This document shows positions 50,864-59,085 of a stretch of DNA of 64,000 nt, piece after piece. The notes below the pieces were generated by a model that saw only the letters and a list, made by a program, of their open reading frames with translations, did not search any database and was not told the DNA's origin. Position 1 is the stretch's first letter. Each line of letters opens with the position of its first letter. Source of the DNA: Streptomyces cupreus (lineage in GTDB: Bacteria > Actinomycetota > Actinomycetes > Streptomycetales > Streptomycetaceae); contig NZ_JACMSF010000039.1 of NCBI RefSeq assembly GCF_014257025.1, positions 24,286 through 88,285 on the forward strand. Reading direction: 5' to 3'. Position numbers and translations under genes: made by a program.

Positions 50864-51954
50864 TCCTCGGCCAGCAGACGGTACGACCGCACCCGGTCCG
50901 CGTGTTCGTGGGTCATCGTGGTGATGAGCAACTCGTCGGCCCCGGTGGCCTCCTGGAGCTGTTGGAGCTGGTCGGCGACCTTTCCCGGCGAGCCCACGAA
51001 CTGGGTGTCGACGCGGTCCTGGACGAGCGCACGGTCCGCGTCGGTCCAGTCGTGGGCGCGGGCCTCCTTGAGCGTCGGGTACTCGATCGCGCCCTCGGCC
51101 GTACGGATGCTGCGCACCCACAGGCCGTAGCCCTCGGCGAGTTCACGGGCCGTCTCGTCGTCCTCGGCGACGACGACGTCCGCCGAGACGCTCACATACG
51201 GGGTGTCGAGCACCTCCGACGGCCGGAAGAAGGCCCGGTAGCCGTCCACGGCTTCGAGGACGGTCGCGGGACTGACGTGGTAGTTCGCGGCGAAGCGCAG
51301 ACCCCGGTCGCCGGCCACCTCGGCGCTCTGCCCGCCGCTGCTGCCCAGGATCCACACCTCGACGTCCGCGCCCTCGCCCGGCACGGCATGCGCCTCGATG
51401 CCCTCCGGGGAGCGGTAGGTGCCGGCGAGCAGGGCCAGCACGTCGTCCATCTGCTCGGCGTAGTCCTGGGACTCGGCGTTCGGCAGCATCAGCAGCTTGC
51501 GCTGGAGGGCGATCCTCGGGGAGCCGAGCAGGTGGTCGGGGTTGAAGCGGGGCGGGATGAGCAGGCCGTTCGAAGGCGCGCGGGGCGGGGATTGTGCCGG
51601 TTGTCCCGGTGGGCGTCCGCCGGAGCGGCCGAGGCCGAGGTCGAGGCGGCCGGGGTGCAGCGCGTCGATCAGACCGAACTCCTCGACCGTGGACAGGGCG
51701 GTGCGGTGGCCGAGTTGGACGGCGCCGGAGCCGAGGCGGATGGCGGAGGTGGCGGAGGCCGTCAGCGCCAGGACGACCGCGGGGGACGTACCGGCCACTC
51801 CGGGGTTGAGATGGTGTTCGGCGAACCAGTAGCGGGCGTAGCCGAGGCGTTCGGCGTGTCGGGCGAGGTCGACGGAGTTGCGCAGGGCCTCGGCCGGGGT
51901 GGCGCCGGACGGGATCGGCACCAGGTCCAGGACGCCGAGGGGGATGGCTGACAC
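50848..51954 (-). CDS. LLM class flavin-dependent oxidoreductase
   Basis: 368 residues from GTG 51954 behind AGGAG. It is a luciferase-like barrel: ARHAERLGYARYWFAEHHLN, ALTASATSAIRLGSGAVQL, GRLDLGLGRSGG, and WILGSSGGQSAEVAGDRGL. These enzymes use reduced FMN or F420 to oxidise small organics. Third of a three-gene run of flavin monooxygenases (50848-54568) headed by a leader peptide, so a sulfur-scavenging role is likely by context. Confidence 0.9.
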   Translation of the reverse strand: MSAIPLGVLDLVPIPSGATPAEALRNSVDLARHAERLGYARYWFAEHHLNPGVAGTSPAVVLALTASATSAIRLGSGAVQLGHRTALSTVEEFGLIDALHPGRLDLGLGRSGGRPPGQPAQSPPRAPSNGLLIPPRFNPDHLLGSPRIALQRKLLMLPNAESQDYAEQMDDVLALLAGTYRSPEGIEAHAVPGEGADVEVWILGSSGGQSAEVAGDRGLRFAANYHVSPATVLEAVDGYRAFFRPSEVLDTPYVSVSADVVVAEDDETARELAEGYGLWVRSIRTAEGAIEYPTLKEARAHDWTDADRALVQDRVDTQFVGSPGKVADQLQQLQEATGADELLITTMTHEHADRVRSYRLLAEEWARR

Positions 51955-51994
51955 GGGTGGACTCCTCAGAGGTCGGCGGGCGGGTTCGGGGGCG

Positions 51995-53368
51995 TCACGA
52001 GGCGACCCGTGCGGTGTGCGCCCGGTCCGGGTGGGTGAGGCCCAGGTGGTGGCGCAAGGTGGGGCCCTCGTACTCGGTGCGGAAGACGCCCTGTTCCTGG
52101 AGGAGGGGGACGACCCGGTCGGCGAAGTCGTCGAGGCCGCCGGGGGTGAGGTGCGGGACGAGGATGAAGCCGTCGCCGGCGTCCTCCTGGACGAGGTCGT
52201 TGATGGTGCGCGCGATGGTCTGCGGCGAGCCGATGAAGTTCTGGCGGTTGCCGGTCTCGATGACCAGGTCGCGGATCGACCAGTTGTTGGCGGCTGCCAG
52301 CTCGCGCCACTCGCGGGCGGTGGCGAACGGGTCGCGGTACATGCGCACTTGGGCCCGGCCGCGGGCGACGGTGTGCTCGCCCGGCAGCGGGTCGATGTCG
52401 GGCAGCGGGCCGTCGGGGTCGTAGGCGGACAGGTCCCGGTTCCAGACCCATTCCAGGTGCTTGAGGGCGGTGGCTCCGCTGACCTGCTTGCGGCGCACCT
52501 CCTTGGCGAGCTCACGCGCCTCGGCGTCGGTGTCGGCGAGCACGAAGGTGGCGGCGGGCAGGATGAGGAGTTCGTCCCGGCGGCGGCCGTAGCGGGCCAG
52601 GCGGTTCTTGACGTCGGCGTAGAAGGCCTGGCCCTCGGTGCGGGTGGCGTACCGGCTGAAGATCGCGTCGGCGCTGGACGCGGCGAACTCGCGGCCCTCG
52701 TCGGAGTCGCCGGCCTGGAAGATGACGGGGCGGCCCTGCGGGGAGCGTGGGACGTTGAACCGGCCGTGGATGTCGAAGTGTTGGCCGCTGTGCACGAAGG
52801 AGCCGGCCTTGGCGTCGCGCAGGAAGACGCCGGCGGCCTGGTCCGCGACGATCTCGTCGCCGTCCCAGGAGTCGAAGAGTTCGTTCACCGTGGCCAGGAA
52901 CTCCTCGGCGCGGGAGTAGCGCTCCTCCTGCGGCAGAAAGCCGCCGCGGCGGAAGTTCTCGCCGGTGAAGGCGTCCCAGGAGGTCACGACGTTCCAGGCC
53001 GAGCGTCCGCCGGAGAGATGGTCGAGGCCGGCGAACTGTCGGGCCACCTCGTAGGGCTCGTTGAAGGTGGAGTTGATGGTGCCGGTCAGGCCGAGGTGCT
53101 CGGTGACGGCGGCGAGCGCGGCCAGGACGGTGAAGGTGTCGGGGCGGCCGACGACGTCCAAGTCGTATATCCGCCCGCCCTGTTCGCGCAGTCGGAGGCC
53201 CTCGGCGAGGAACAGGAAGTCGAACTCGGCGCGTTCGGCGGTGCGTGCGAAGTGGGCGAAGGAGCTGAACTCGATATGGCTTCCGGCTGCGGGGTCGCTC
53301 CACACGGTGGTGTTGTTCACGCCGGGGAAGTGCGCGGCCAGGTGGATCTGCTTCAGGGGCTTGGGCAT
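51995..53368 (-). CDS. NtaA/SnaA/DszA-type FMNH2-dependent monooxygenase
   Basis: 457 residues. It opens KQIHLAAHFPGVNNTTVWSD and contains FARTAERAEFDFLFLAEGLR, LDHLSGGRSAWNVVTSWDA and FQAGDSDEGREFAA, all typical of the DszA/NtaA group that cleaves C-S or C-N bonds with reduced FMN. It needs a separate flavin reductase; an SsuE-type gene is 5 kb away. It lies between two other LLM genes (gaps of 40 and 15 bases). Confidence 0.92.
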   Translation of the reverse strand: MPKPLKQIHLAAHFPGVNNTTVWSDPAAGSHIEFSSFAHFARTAERAEFDFLFLAEGLRLREQGGRIYDLDVVGRPDTFTVLAALAAVTEHLGLTGTINSTFNEPYEVARQFAGLDHLSGGRSAWNVVTSWDAFTGENFRRGGFLPQEERYSRAEEFLATVNELFDSWDGDEIVADQAAGVFLRDAKAGSFVHSGQHFDIHGRFNVPRSPQGRPVIFQAGDSDEGREFAASSADAIFSRYATRTEGQAFYADVKNRLARYGRRRDELLILPAATFVLADTDAEARELAKEVRRKQVSGATALKHLEWVWNRDLSAYDPDGPLPDIDPLPGEHTVARGRAQVRMYRDPFATAREWRELAAANNWSIRDLVIETGNRQNFIGSPQTIARTINDLVQEDAGDGFILVPHLTPGGLDDFADRVVPLLQEQGVFRTEYEGPTLRHHLGLTHPDRAHTARVAS

Positions 53369-53383
53369 CGGGATCCCTCCGGC

Positions 53384-54568
53384 TCAGGCGGCGTAGCGGT
53401 TGGCGGGGCGGGGCAGACCCAGCAGGCCGCGCAGGGTGTCGGCCTCGTAGGCGCGACGGAAGGCGGCGCGGCGCTGGAGCTCGGGGACCAGGCGCCGGGT
53501 GATCTGCGGCAGGTCGTGCCCGAGTACGGCGGGCCTGAGCCGGAAGCCGGTGAGTCCAGCTTGCTGCAACTCCTGCAGCAGGTCGGCGAGTTGGGATGGT
53601 GTGCCGGTGAAGGTGCGGGCGTCGCCGGCGTAGGGCTGTCCCGCGAGGGTGTCGAGGCGGTCCCGGCGGGCCGTGGCCGTACCGGGGTCGTCGTCGAGGA
53701 AGACCACCAGCTCGCCGAAGACGTGCAGGGGCTGGTCGGCGCGGCCTGCCGCCGTCTGCTCGGCGCGGATCTCCGCGACGATCGCGCGGGCCTCGTCGAC
53801 GTCGTGCGGGGTGACATAGCCGATGTCCGCCTGCCGGGCCACCAGCCGGTACGGCACCGTCTGGTGGGCCAGGGCGGTGACGATCGGCTGGCCCTGGGGC
53901 GGGCGCGGGGTGATGGAGGGGCCCTTGACGCTGAAGTGCCGGCCTTGGAAGTCGATGTAGTGCAGTTTGTTGCGGTCGATGAAGCGCCCGGTGGCGGCGT
54001 CACGGATCTCGGCGTCGTCCTCCCAGCTGTCCCAGAGCCTGCGCACGACCTCCATGTGATCGGCGGCCTCGGCGAACAGCTCGGTCACCACGGGACTGTC
54101 GTAGGACTCGATGGGCGGGACGGTACGGCGGCCGAAGTGCGCGGCCTCGTTCGGGCGGGCGGTGATCTGCACGCGCAGGCCCGCTCGGCCGGTGCTGACG
54201 TGGTCGAGGGTGGCGATGGCCTTGGAGATGTGGAACGGCTCCGTGTGGGTGGCCACCACTGTCGGGACCAGGCCTATGCGGCCGGTGAGCGGGGCGATTC
54301 TGGCGGCGACGAGAACGGCGTCGAGGCGGCCGCGGACCTGGTCGGTGCGCTCGTCGGGGTCGAGGAAGTGCGAGGACTGGAGGCCCAGGCCGTCCTCGAA
54401 GGTCACGAAGTCGAGCAGGCCGCGTTCGGCCTCGGCGACCAGATCGGCCCAGTATCCGGCGGTGAACAGGTCCCGGGGGCGGGCCACGGGCTCACGCCAG
54501 GAGGCGGGGTGCCAGCCGGTTCCGTCGAGGGCGACGGCAAGGTGCAGCAGAGCATGGGGTGTCGAGGA
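53384..54568 (-). CDS. LLM class flavin-dependent oxidoreductase
   Basis: 394 residues from GTG 54568 (SSTPHALLHLAVALDGTGWH); the frame is open to TTG 54661, which overlaps the leader-peptide end and is less likely. LLM motifs: LLDFVTFEDGLGLQSSHFLD, ATLDHVSTGRAGLRVQITAR, and PIVTALAHQTVPYRLVARQA. First gene after the 54652-54738 leader peptide, which suggests attenuation by cysteine. Substrate unknown, probably an organosulfur compound by context. Confidence 0.87.
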   Translation of the reverse strand, partial: SSTPHALLHLAVALDGTGWHPASWREPVARPRDLFTAGYWADLVAEAERGLLDFVTFEDGLGLQSSHFLDPDERTDQVRGRLDAVLVAARIAPLTGRIGLVPTVVATHTEPFHISKAIATLDHVSTGRAGLRVQITARPNEAAHFGRRTVPPIESYDSPVVTELFAEAADHMEVVRRLWDSWEDDAEIRDAATGRFIDRNKLHYIDFQGRHFSVKGPSITPRPPQGQPIVTALAHQTVPYRLVARQADIGYVTPHDVDEARAIVAEIRAEQTAAGRADQPLHVFGELVVFLDDDPGTATARRDRLDTLAGQPYAGDARTFTGTPSQLADLLQELQQAGLTGFRLRPAVLGHDLPQITRRLVPELQRRAAFRRAYEADTLRGLLGLPRPANRYAA

Positions 54569-54651
54569 CACGAAGGGGTGCGCCTTCCTGAAGATCCGTA
54601 CGAGATCACCGGCCCGCGCGTCGGTCGGGGGCACGGCGGTTGGGGGACGGG

Positions 54652-54738
54652 TCAGGAACAACAGAGCGCGCCGGCCACGCGCTTCAGGTCGATGTGGGGC
54701 CGGGAGTGGAGGTGCACGGCACGGAACCTGCGGGGCAC
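54652..54738 (-). CDS. Cysteine-type leader peptide upstream of the monooxygenase trio
   Basis: 28 codons from GTG 54738. The peptide has the actinobacterial leader form: RPHIDLKRVAGALCCS at its end, with two Cys codons right before the stop. Peptides of this type (xxRRHVDLxRVxxALC) precede sulfur-metabolism genes and act by ribosome stalling when cysteinyl-tRNA is low. It is 17 bases below the GST-like gene and 83 bases before the LLM gene. Confidence 0.75.
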   Translation of the reverse strand: MPRRFRAVHLHSRPHIDLKRVAGALCCS

Positions 54739-54755
54739 GTCTGAGGGGGATTCCT

Positions 54756-55655
54756 TCACAGCTGGTTGATCTGTGGCCGGTTGGCCGGGGCGCCGTCCGC
54801 GTGGGCGGCCCAGTCCAGGATCTGGACGGCCGCTCCCGCCGCTTCGAGGCCCTGGCAGCGGGCGTGGTGGCGACGGGCGATCCCGTCCAGGTCGAGGTGG
54901 GTGCCGAAGGCCGGGTGGGAGGCGAGGCGGCGGGCGTAGGCCCACAGGGTGGGGTGCCCGGCGATGTGCTGCACCGCGGCGGCGTCCAGGTGGTGGCGGT
55001 GCACCGTGTCGAGCTGGACCAGGGTGACCCACAACTCGACGTCCGCGGCGGTGAGGTGATCGCGGATCATGTACTCACGTCCGGCGAGCCACCGCTCCAG
55101 CGCGTCCAGGGTCTCCGTCAACTCCTCGGCTGCGGCGGCGCGTTCCTCCTCCTCGCCCCCACCGGCCGACCCGACGTGCTGCGCGGCACTCTCGATGCCC
55201 GCCGCGCACATCTGCGCGACGGCGTCGATCTCCGACTCCGCGTCGCAGGGGTACAGCTGCGGGCGGTCGCCGCGGAAGTGCCGGGCCAGGTCACGCGCGA
55301 TGTCGGGGGCGTGGGTGCTGACGATGCGCCCGGACCAGTCGTCGCTGAGGACCGGGCCGAGGGCGGGTCCGGGGTAGCGGTGGGCGCTGGCGTCGTAGAG
55401 CGGGCGCAGCGCGGTGTGCCCTCCGTCGGGACAGTCGGGGACGGCGGGCAGGTAGACCGCCGGACAGATGTCGTCGAGGCCGAGCAGGCTGTGGGTGACG
55501 GCGACACGGAGGCCGTCGGGGCAGGCGGTCGACAGGTGGAGCCGGTAACGGCGCGGAACGGCGTAGTGGCCGCTGCGCGCGTCCCGGCCGATGCGGCCGT
55601 GGAACGCGGCGGTGTGCTGCGCGGGCGGGTGGCCGGCCAGCAGTGTGACGGACAT
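54756..55655 (-). CDS. Glutathione S-transferase omega/ECM4-like protein
   Basis: 299 residues. The arrangement follows the glutathionyl-hydroquinone reductase type. A redox Cys-Pro lies in STACPDGLRVAVTHSLLGLD (Cys45; CPW in classic members). GRIVSTHAPDIARDL follows, then a helical C-terminal domain with FLPR-like FAxL region replaced by ALERWLAGREYMIRDHLTAAD. Actinomycetes make mycothiol rather than glutathione, so the thiol partner may differ. It is preceded by its own leader peptide and followed by another. Confidence 0.85.
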   Translation of the reverse strand: MSVTLLAGHPPAQHTAAFHGRIGRDARSGHYAVPRRYRLHLSTACPDGLRVAVTHSLLGLDDICPAVYLPAVPDCPDGGHTALRPLYDASAHRYPGPALGPVLSDDWSGRIVSTHAPDIARDLARHFRGDRPQLYPCDAESEIDAVAQMCAAGIESAAQHVGSAGGGEEEERAAAAEELTETLDALERWLAGREYMIRDHLTAADVELWVTLVQLDTVHRHHLDAAAVQHIAGHPTLWAYARRLASHPAFGTHLDLDGIARRHHARCQGLEAAGAAVQILDWAAHADGAPANRPQINQL

Positions 55656-55796
55656 GACTCTCCCCGGGGCAGGAGCGCAGGGTTGTGCGCGGCGGAAGCG
55701 ACGGCTTGCAGGGGGGCGGGCCGATCCGGGCGCGTCGACAGGACGGTGTGCGTGGTCGACGCCGGTCGGGTGCGGGCGCGCGGTGGCGGGGCCCGG

Positions 55797-55919
55797 TTAC
55801 CCGAGGGGACCGATCGCGCTGCACACGCGCAGCAGATCGATGTGACGGCGGGAGGTCAGCAGGGGCGACGGCACGGACGTACGGCTCACTCGGCTGGTGA
55901 CCGGCTCATCGCGCTCCAT
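55797..55919 (-). CDS. Cysteine-type leader peptide upstream of the GST-like gene
   Basis: 40 codons from ATG 55919, preceded by TAGGGA; GTG 55889 would give 30 codons. The sequence LLTSRRHIDLLRVCSAIG is a near-perfect match to the actinobacterial leader consensus, with one Cys near the end. The stop is 141 bases before the GST-like start, enough for an attenuator structure. Expected to sense cysteine supply by ribosome stalling. Confidence 0.82.
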   Translation of the reverse strand: MERDEPVTSRVSRTSVPSPLLTSRRHIDLLRVCSAIGPLG

Positions 55920-55976
55920 GATTCCCTACCTGTTCACTAGGATTACTTCGGAGTGTCGATCGGGCGGAGGCCGACG

Positions 55977-57314
55977 TCAAGAGGGCGTCCACGGAGCGGC
56001 CGCTTCGGTGATCAGTTCACGGCGACGGACCTGGGCGGCGAGGCCCCCGGCGTCGCGGTAGCGCCGTATCCCGGTGGCGACGGTCTCCTCGTCGAACAGG
56101 GGCCCGGCGTGGCGCAGCACATGGCGGGCCACGTCGGTGCCGAGGGTGACTCCGGCCTCGTCGGCGGAGCGGGTGTGAATGCCCGAGAGGACACGGGCGT
56201 CGACGTTCTCGGCCGTCAGCCGGTGCCAGCTCGTGTAGGTGCGGGTCACTCCGGGAGCGGTGGGGCTGGTCAGCTCGAACGGTGCGGTGCGCGGTCCCAC
56301 GAGGGCCGAGAGCACCGTCTCGGCGGCTCCGGAGTAGGTGTTGTGGCCACTGGGGTGGTCGGGGTGGGCCGGTGTGGTGTGCAGGGGCGTCCAGGCGGGG
56401 TCGGGGTCGATCGCGCCGGTGCGGATCGCGGTGACCGGACGCCAGCTCACGTAGGCGTACTTGGCGTCGGAGGTGGCGATCTGCGTGTCCACCAAGGCGA
56501 TGTGGAAGAGGGCGGCCAACTCGGCCCGCTGTGCGGTGGACTTGGCGGAGCGGGCGAGCGCGACGCGCAGCGGTTCGGTGTAGAGCGTCAGCGAGGAGCC
56601 GTACCAGAAGGTGGCGGTCTCCGTCCGGTACGCGGTGCGTCGTGTGCTGTCCAGCGACCCGTACGCGCGTACCTCGGCCAGGTCGGCCCGGTACCGCGCG
56701 GAGTCCAGGGCGGGCGGCGGGCCGAGGCGGAAGCGGTCGGCGCGGTCCAGCACGAAGGGTTCGGCGAGGCGGTTGCCGTATTGGGCGGCCGGGGCGTACG
56801 CGGGCGGTGTCGGCTGCCACAGGCCCGGCGCGGGCTGCGGCACCGGGAAGGGGGCGTTGACCGACGCCGGGTCCAGGCCGTCGCCCTCGCGGGATGCCAG
56901 GACCAGCCGGGCCTGCCGCTGCCCCGCCGCCACTGCCCCATCCTTCGCGGGGCCGTCCGGGACGGTCTGAAGGCTACGGCTGAGCGCCGCGTCCAACTGC
57001 TCGGTGCGGGAGGGCGCCAGCGCGACGAGCGCGTGGTGCACCGCCGAGGCCAGCGCGGCGTCCTGGGCGGCGCCGGGCGGCACTCGCCGGGCTGCGCGCG
57101 CTGCGGCGAGCCAACTGATCGCCCAGGTACGGCTGTTGGTGATCTGCGCCGGGGCGCCCGCGGCCGCGACGGTCTCGGCCGTGGTGTCGTACCAGTCGAG
57201 CGCCGCGGACGAGCGCCGGGGCCGTGCCACGGCGGTGGCGGGAGAGCCGGAGGCGGCCAGGAATGCGCCCGCGCCCAGAGCGGCCAGGACGGATCGACGG
57301 GGTCTGAGTGTCAT
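55977..57314 (-). CDS. Vanadium-dependent haloperoxidase / PAP2-superfamily protein
   Basis: 445 residues from ATG 57314, overlapping the ssuD stop (ATGA). A Tat-like signal opens it (PRRSVLAALGAGAFLAASG). The PAP2/haloperoxidase site is present: SWRPVTAIR, HPDHPSGHNTYSGAAE, and SGIHTRSADEAG with the vanadate/phosphate-binding His. It is exported. Members are haloperoxidases or acid phosphatases; the motifs do not decide. Its translational coupling to a sulfonate monooxygenase is unusual. Confidence 0.87.
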   Translation of the reverse strand: MTLRPRRSVLAALGAGAFLAASGSPATAVARPRRSSAALDWYDTTAETVAAAGAPAQITNSRTWAISWLAAARAARRVPPGAAQDAALASAVHHALVALAPSRTEQLDAALSRSLQTVPDGPAKDGAVAAGQRQARLVLASREGDGLDPASVNAPFPVPQPAPGLWQPTPPAYAPAAQYGNRLAEPFVLDRADRFRLGPPPALDSARYRADLAEVRAYGSLDSTRRTAYRTETATFWYGSSLTLYTEPLRVALARSAKSTAQRAELAALFHIALVDTQIATSDAKYAYVSWRPVTAIRTGAIDPDPAWTPLHTTPAHPDHPSGHNTYSGAAETVLSALVGPRTAPFELTSPTAPGVTRTYTSWHRLTAENVDARVLSGIHTRSADEAGVTLGTDVARHVLRHAGPLFDEETVATGIRRYRDAGGLAAQVRRRELITEAAAPWTPS

Positions 57315-58468
57315 CGCGTACTCCCGGCACTCGAAAAGGGGATCTGGGACCGGGAGCCCGGCTCGGTCCGGAAGGGGTGGCTCCACAGGCCCCGCGCCGC
57401 AAGCCGCGGCAGCACTCCCTCGCCGAACCAGTACGTCTCCTCCAGATGCGGATAGCCGGAGAGCACGAACTCGTCGATGCCCAGCCGGTGGTACTCCGCG
57501 ATCCGCTCGGCGACCTCGTCGTGGCTGCCGACCAGGGCGGTGCCCGCGCCGCCGCGGACCAGGCCGATGCCGGCCCACAGGTTCGGGGAGATCTCCAGGT
57601 CGTCACGGCTGCCGCCGTGCAGGGCGAGCATCCGCCGCTGACCCTCGGACTCGCTGCGCGCGAGCCCGGCCTGCACGGCCCGTACGGTCTCCGGGTCGAA
57701 GCCGTCGAGGAGGCGCCGAGCCTCCGCCCAGGCCCGCTCGGCGGTGTCGCGGGTGATGACGTGCAGCCGGATGCCGAACCGGAGGGTACGGCCGTGCCGC
57801 GCCGCCAGCCCCCGCACCCAGGCGATCTTCTCGGCGACCTGAGCGGGCGGTTCGCCCCAGGTCAGATAGACGTCGACATGCCGGGCGGCGATCTCCCCGG
57901 CGATGGGCGAGGACCCGCCGAAGTACACCTCGGGCACGGGATCGGGCACCCGGGCCAACTGGGCGCCCTCGACCCGCAGATGCTCGCCCTGGAGGTCTAC
58001 GGACTTGCCGTCCCACAACCCCCTGACGATGTCCAGGAATTCGCCGGTACGACGGTACCGGGCGTCCTTGTCGAGGAAGTCGCCGTACGCCCGCTGCTCC
58101 TGCCCCTCGCCGCCGGTGACGACGTTCAGCAGGAGCCGTCCGCCGGTCTGCCGCTGGAAGGTGGACGCCATCTGCGCGGCCAGCGTCGGTGAGACAAAGC
58201 CGGGGCGGAAGGCAACCAGGAATTTGAGGCGCTCGCTCGCCTGGGAGACCATCGCGGTGGTCAGCCAGGCGTCCTCGCACCAGGCGCCGGTGGGCGTGAG
58301 CGCGCCGACGAAACCGAGGTCCTCCGCGGCACGGGCGATCTGGCTCAGATAGCCGACCGTCGGCGGCCGGTCCTGTCCGGAGGAGGTGGCGGGGCTGCCG
58401 TGGCCGCCGCCGACGACATGACGGCTGTCGCCGTTGGTGGGCAGGAACCAGTGGAACTTGAGGGTCAC
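57311..58468 (-). CDS. ssuD: Alkanesulfonate monooxygenase (SsuD type)
   Basis: 385 residues. It carries SsuD family stretches: FHWFLPTNGDSR, ARAAEDLGFVGALTPTGAW, QTGGRLLLNVVTGG, YRRTGEFLDIVRGLWDG, and VYFGGSSPIAGEIAARHVDV (each a separate segment). With reduced FMN and oxygen it releases sulfite from alkanesulfonates in the cytoplasm. The SsuE-type reductase gene lies 38 bases upstream and the ABC transporter beyond it, so the operon takes up and desulfonates organosulfur compounds. Confidence 0.93.
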   Translation of the reverse strand: MTLKFHWFLPTNGDSRHVVGGGHGSPATSSGQDRPPTVGYLSQIARAAEDLGFVGALTPTGAWCEDAWLTTAMVSQASERLKFLVAFRPGFVSPTLAAQMASTFQRQTGGRLLLNVVTGGEGQEQRAYGDFLDKDARYRRTGEFLDIVRGLWDGKSVDLQGEHLRVEGAQLARVPDPVPEVYFGGSSPIAGEIAARHVDVYLTWGEPPAQVAEKIAWVRGLAARHGRTLRFGIRLHVITRDTAERAWAEARRLLDGFDPETVRAVQAGLARSESEGQRRMLALHGGSRDDLEISPNLWAGIGLVRGGAGTALVGSHDEVAERIAEYHRLGIDEFVLSGYPHLEETYWFGEGVLPRLAARGLWSHPFRTEPGSRSQIPFSSAGSTR

Positions 58469-58506
58469 GGGGTCTCCGTTTCGGGGTCGTGCGGTGAGGC
58501 GGGGCC

Positions 58507-59061
58507 TCAGCCGGCGGCGGCCAGCACAGGGCGGCCGCCCAGGGCGAGGGAGAACTGGTCGGTGACCTGGGCCAGCGCCTCGGCGGAGCCCGGGGAGACG
58601 GTCAGCGTGCCGTCGTCGCCGACGGTGATGTCCTTGTCCAACGTGAACCAGCCCGGGGTGATGTGCGCGGGACCCATGGAGTTCAGGACGGGGCGCAGGG
58701 CGTAGTCGATGGCGAGGACATGGGCGGTGGTGCCGCCGGTGGCCAGCGGCAGCACGGTCTTGCCCGCCAGGGCGTACTGCGGGAGCAGATCGAGCAGCGC
58801 CTTCAGCAGGCCGGAGTAGGCGGCCTTGTAGATCGGCGTGCCGATCACGATCCCGTCCGCCCGCTCGACGAGGGCGCTGGTCTCGACGATCGCCGGGTGG
58901 CCGAAGTCGGCTCCGAGGAGTGCCTCGGCGGGGAGGGTGCGGACATCCAGGGGAATCACCTGGTGCCCCTGGGCCTTGAGGCGGTCGTCCAGGTGGCGCA
59001 GCAGACGTGCGGTGCGGGAGGTGGCGGAGGGGCTTGCGGACACGGAGAGGATGGTGGCCAT
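58507..59061 (-). CDS. ssuE: NADPH-dependent FMN reductase (SsuE/MsuE type)
   Basis: 184 residues: ILSVSASPSATSRTARLLRH (flavodoxin-like phosphate loop), DGIVIGTPIYKAAYSGLLKA and LPLATGGTTAHVLAIDYALR identify the SsuE/MsuE family. It supplies reduced FMN to the LLM monooxygenases in this region. It lies between a binding-protein gene (24 bases) and ssuD (38 bases). Confidence 0.94.
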   Translation of the reverse strand: MATILSVSASPSATSRTARLLRHLDDRLKAQGHQVIPLDVRTLPAEALLGADFGHPAIVETSALVERADGIVIGTPIYKAAYSGLLKALLDLLPQYALAGKTVLPLATGGTTAHVLAIDYALRPVLNSMGPAHITPGWFTLDKDITVGDDGTLTVSPGSAEALAQVTDQFSLALGGRPVLAAAG

Positions 59062-59085
59062 GGGGGACCTTTCAGACGTGCGGGA

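Noticed and set aside
54569..54661. TTG 54661 as start of the LLM gene
   Set aside because: It overlaps the leader-peptide stop, has no ribosome-binding site, and would add residues not expected for the family; kept only as an alternative.
51878..54769. 963-codon plus-strand open frame opposite the monooxygenases
   Set aside because: Gly/Val-rich shadow translation without motifs; the minus strand carries three unmistakable LLM enzymes.
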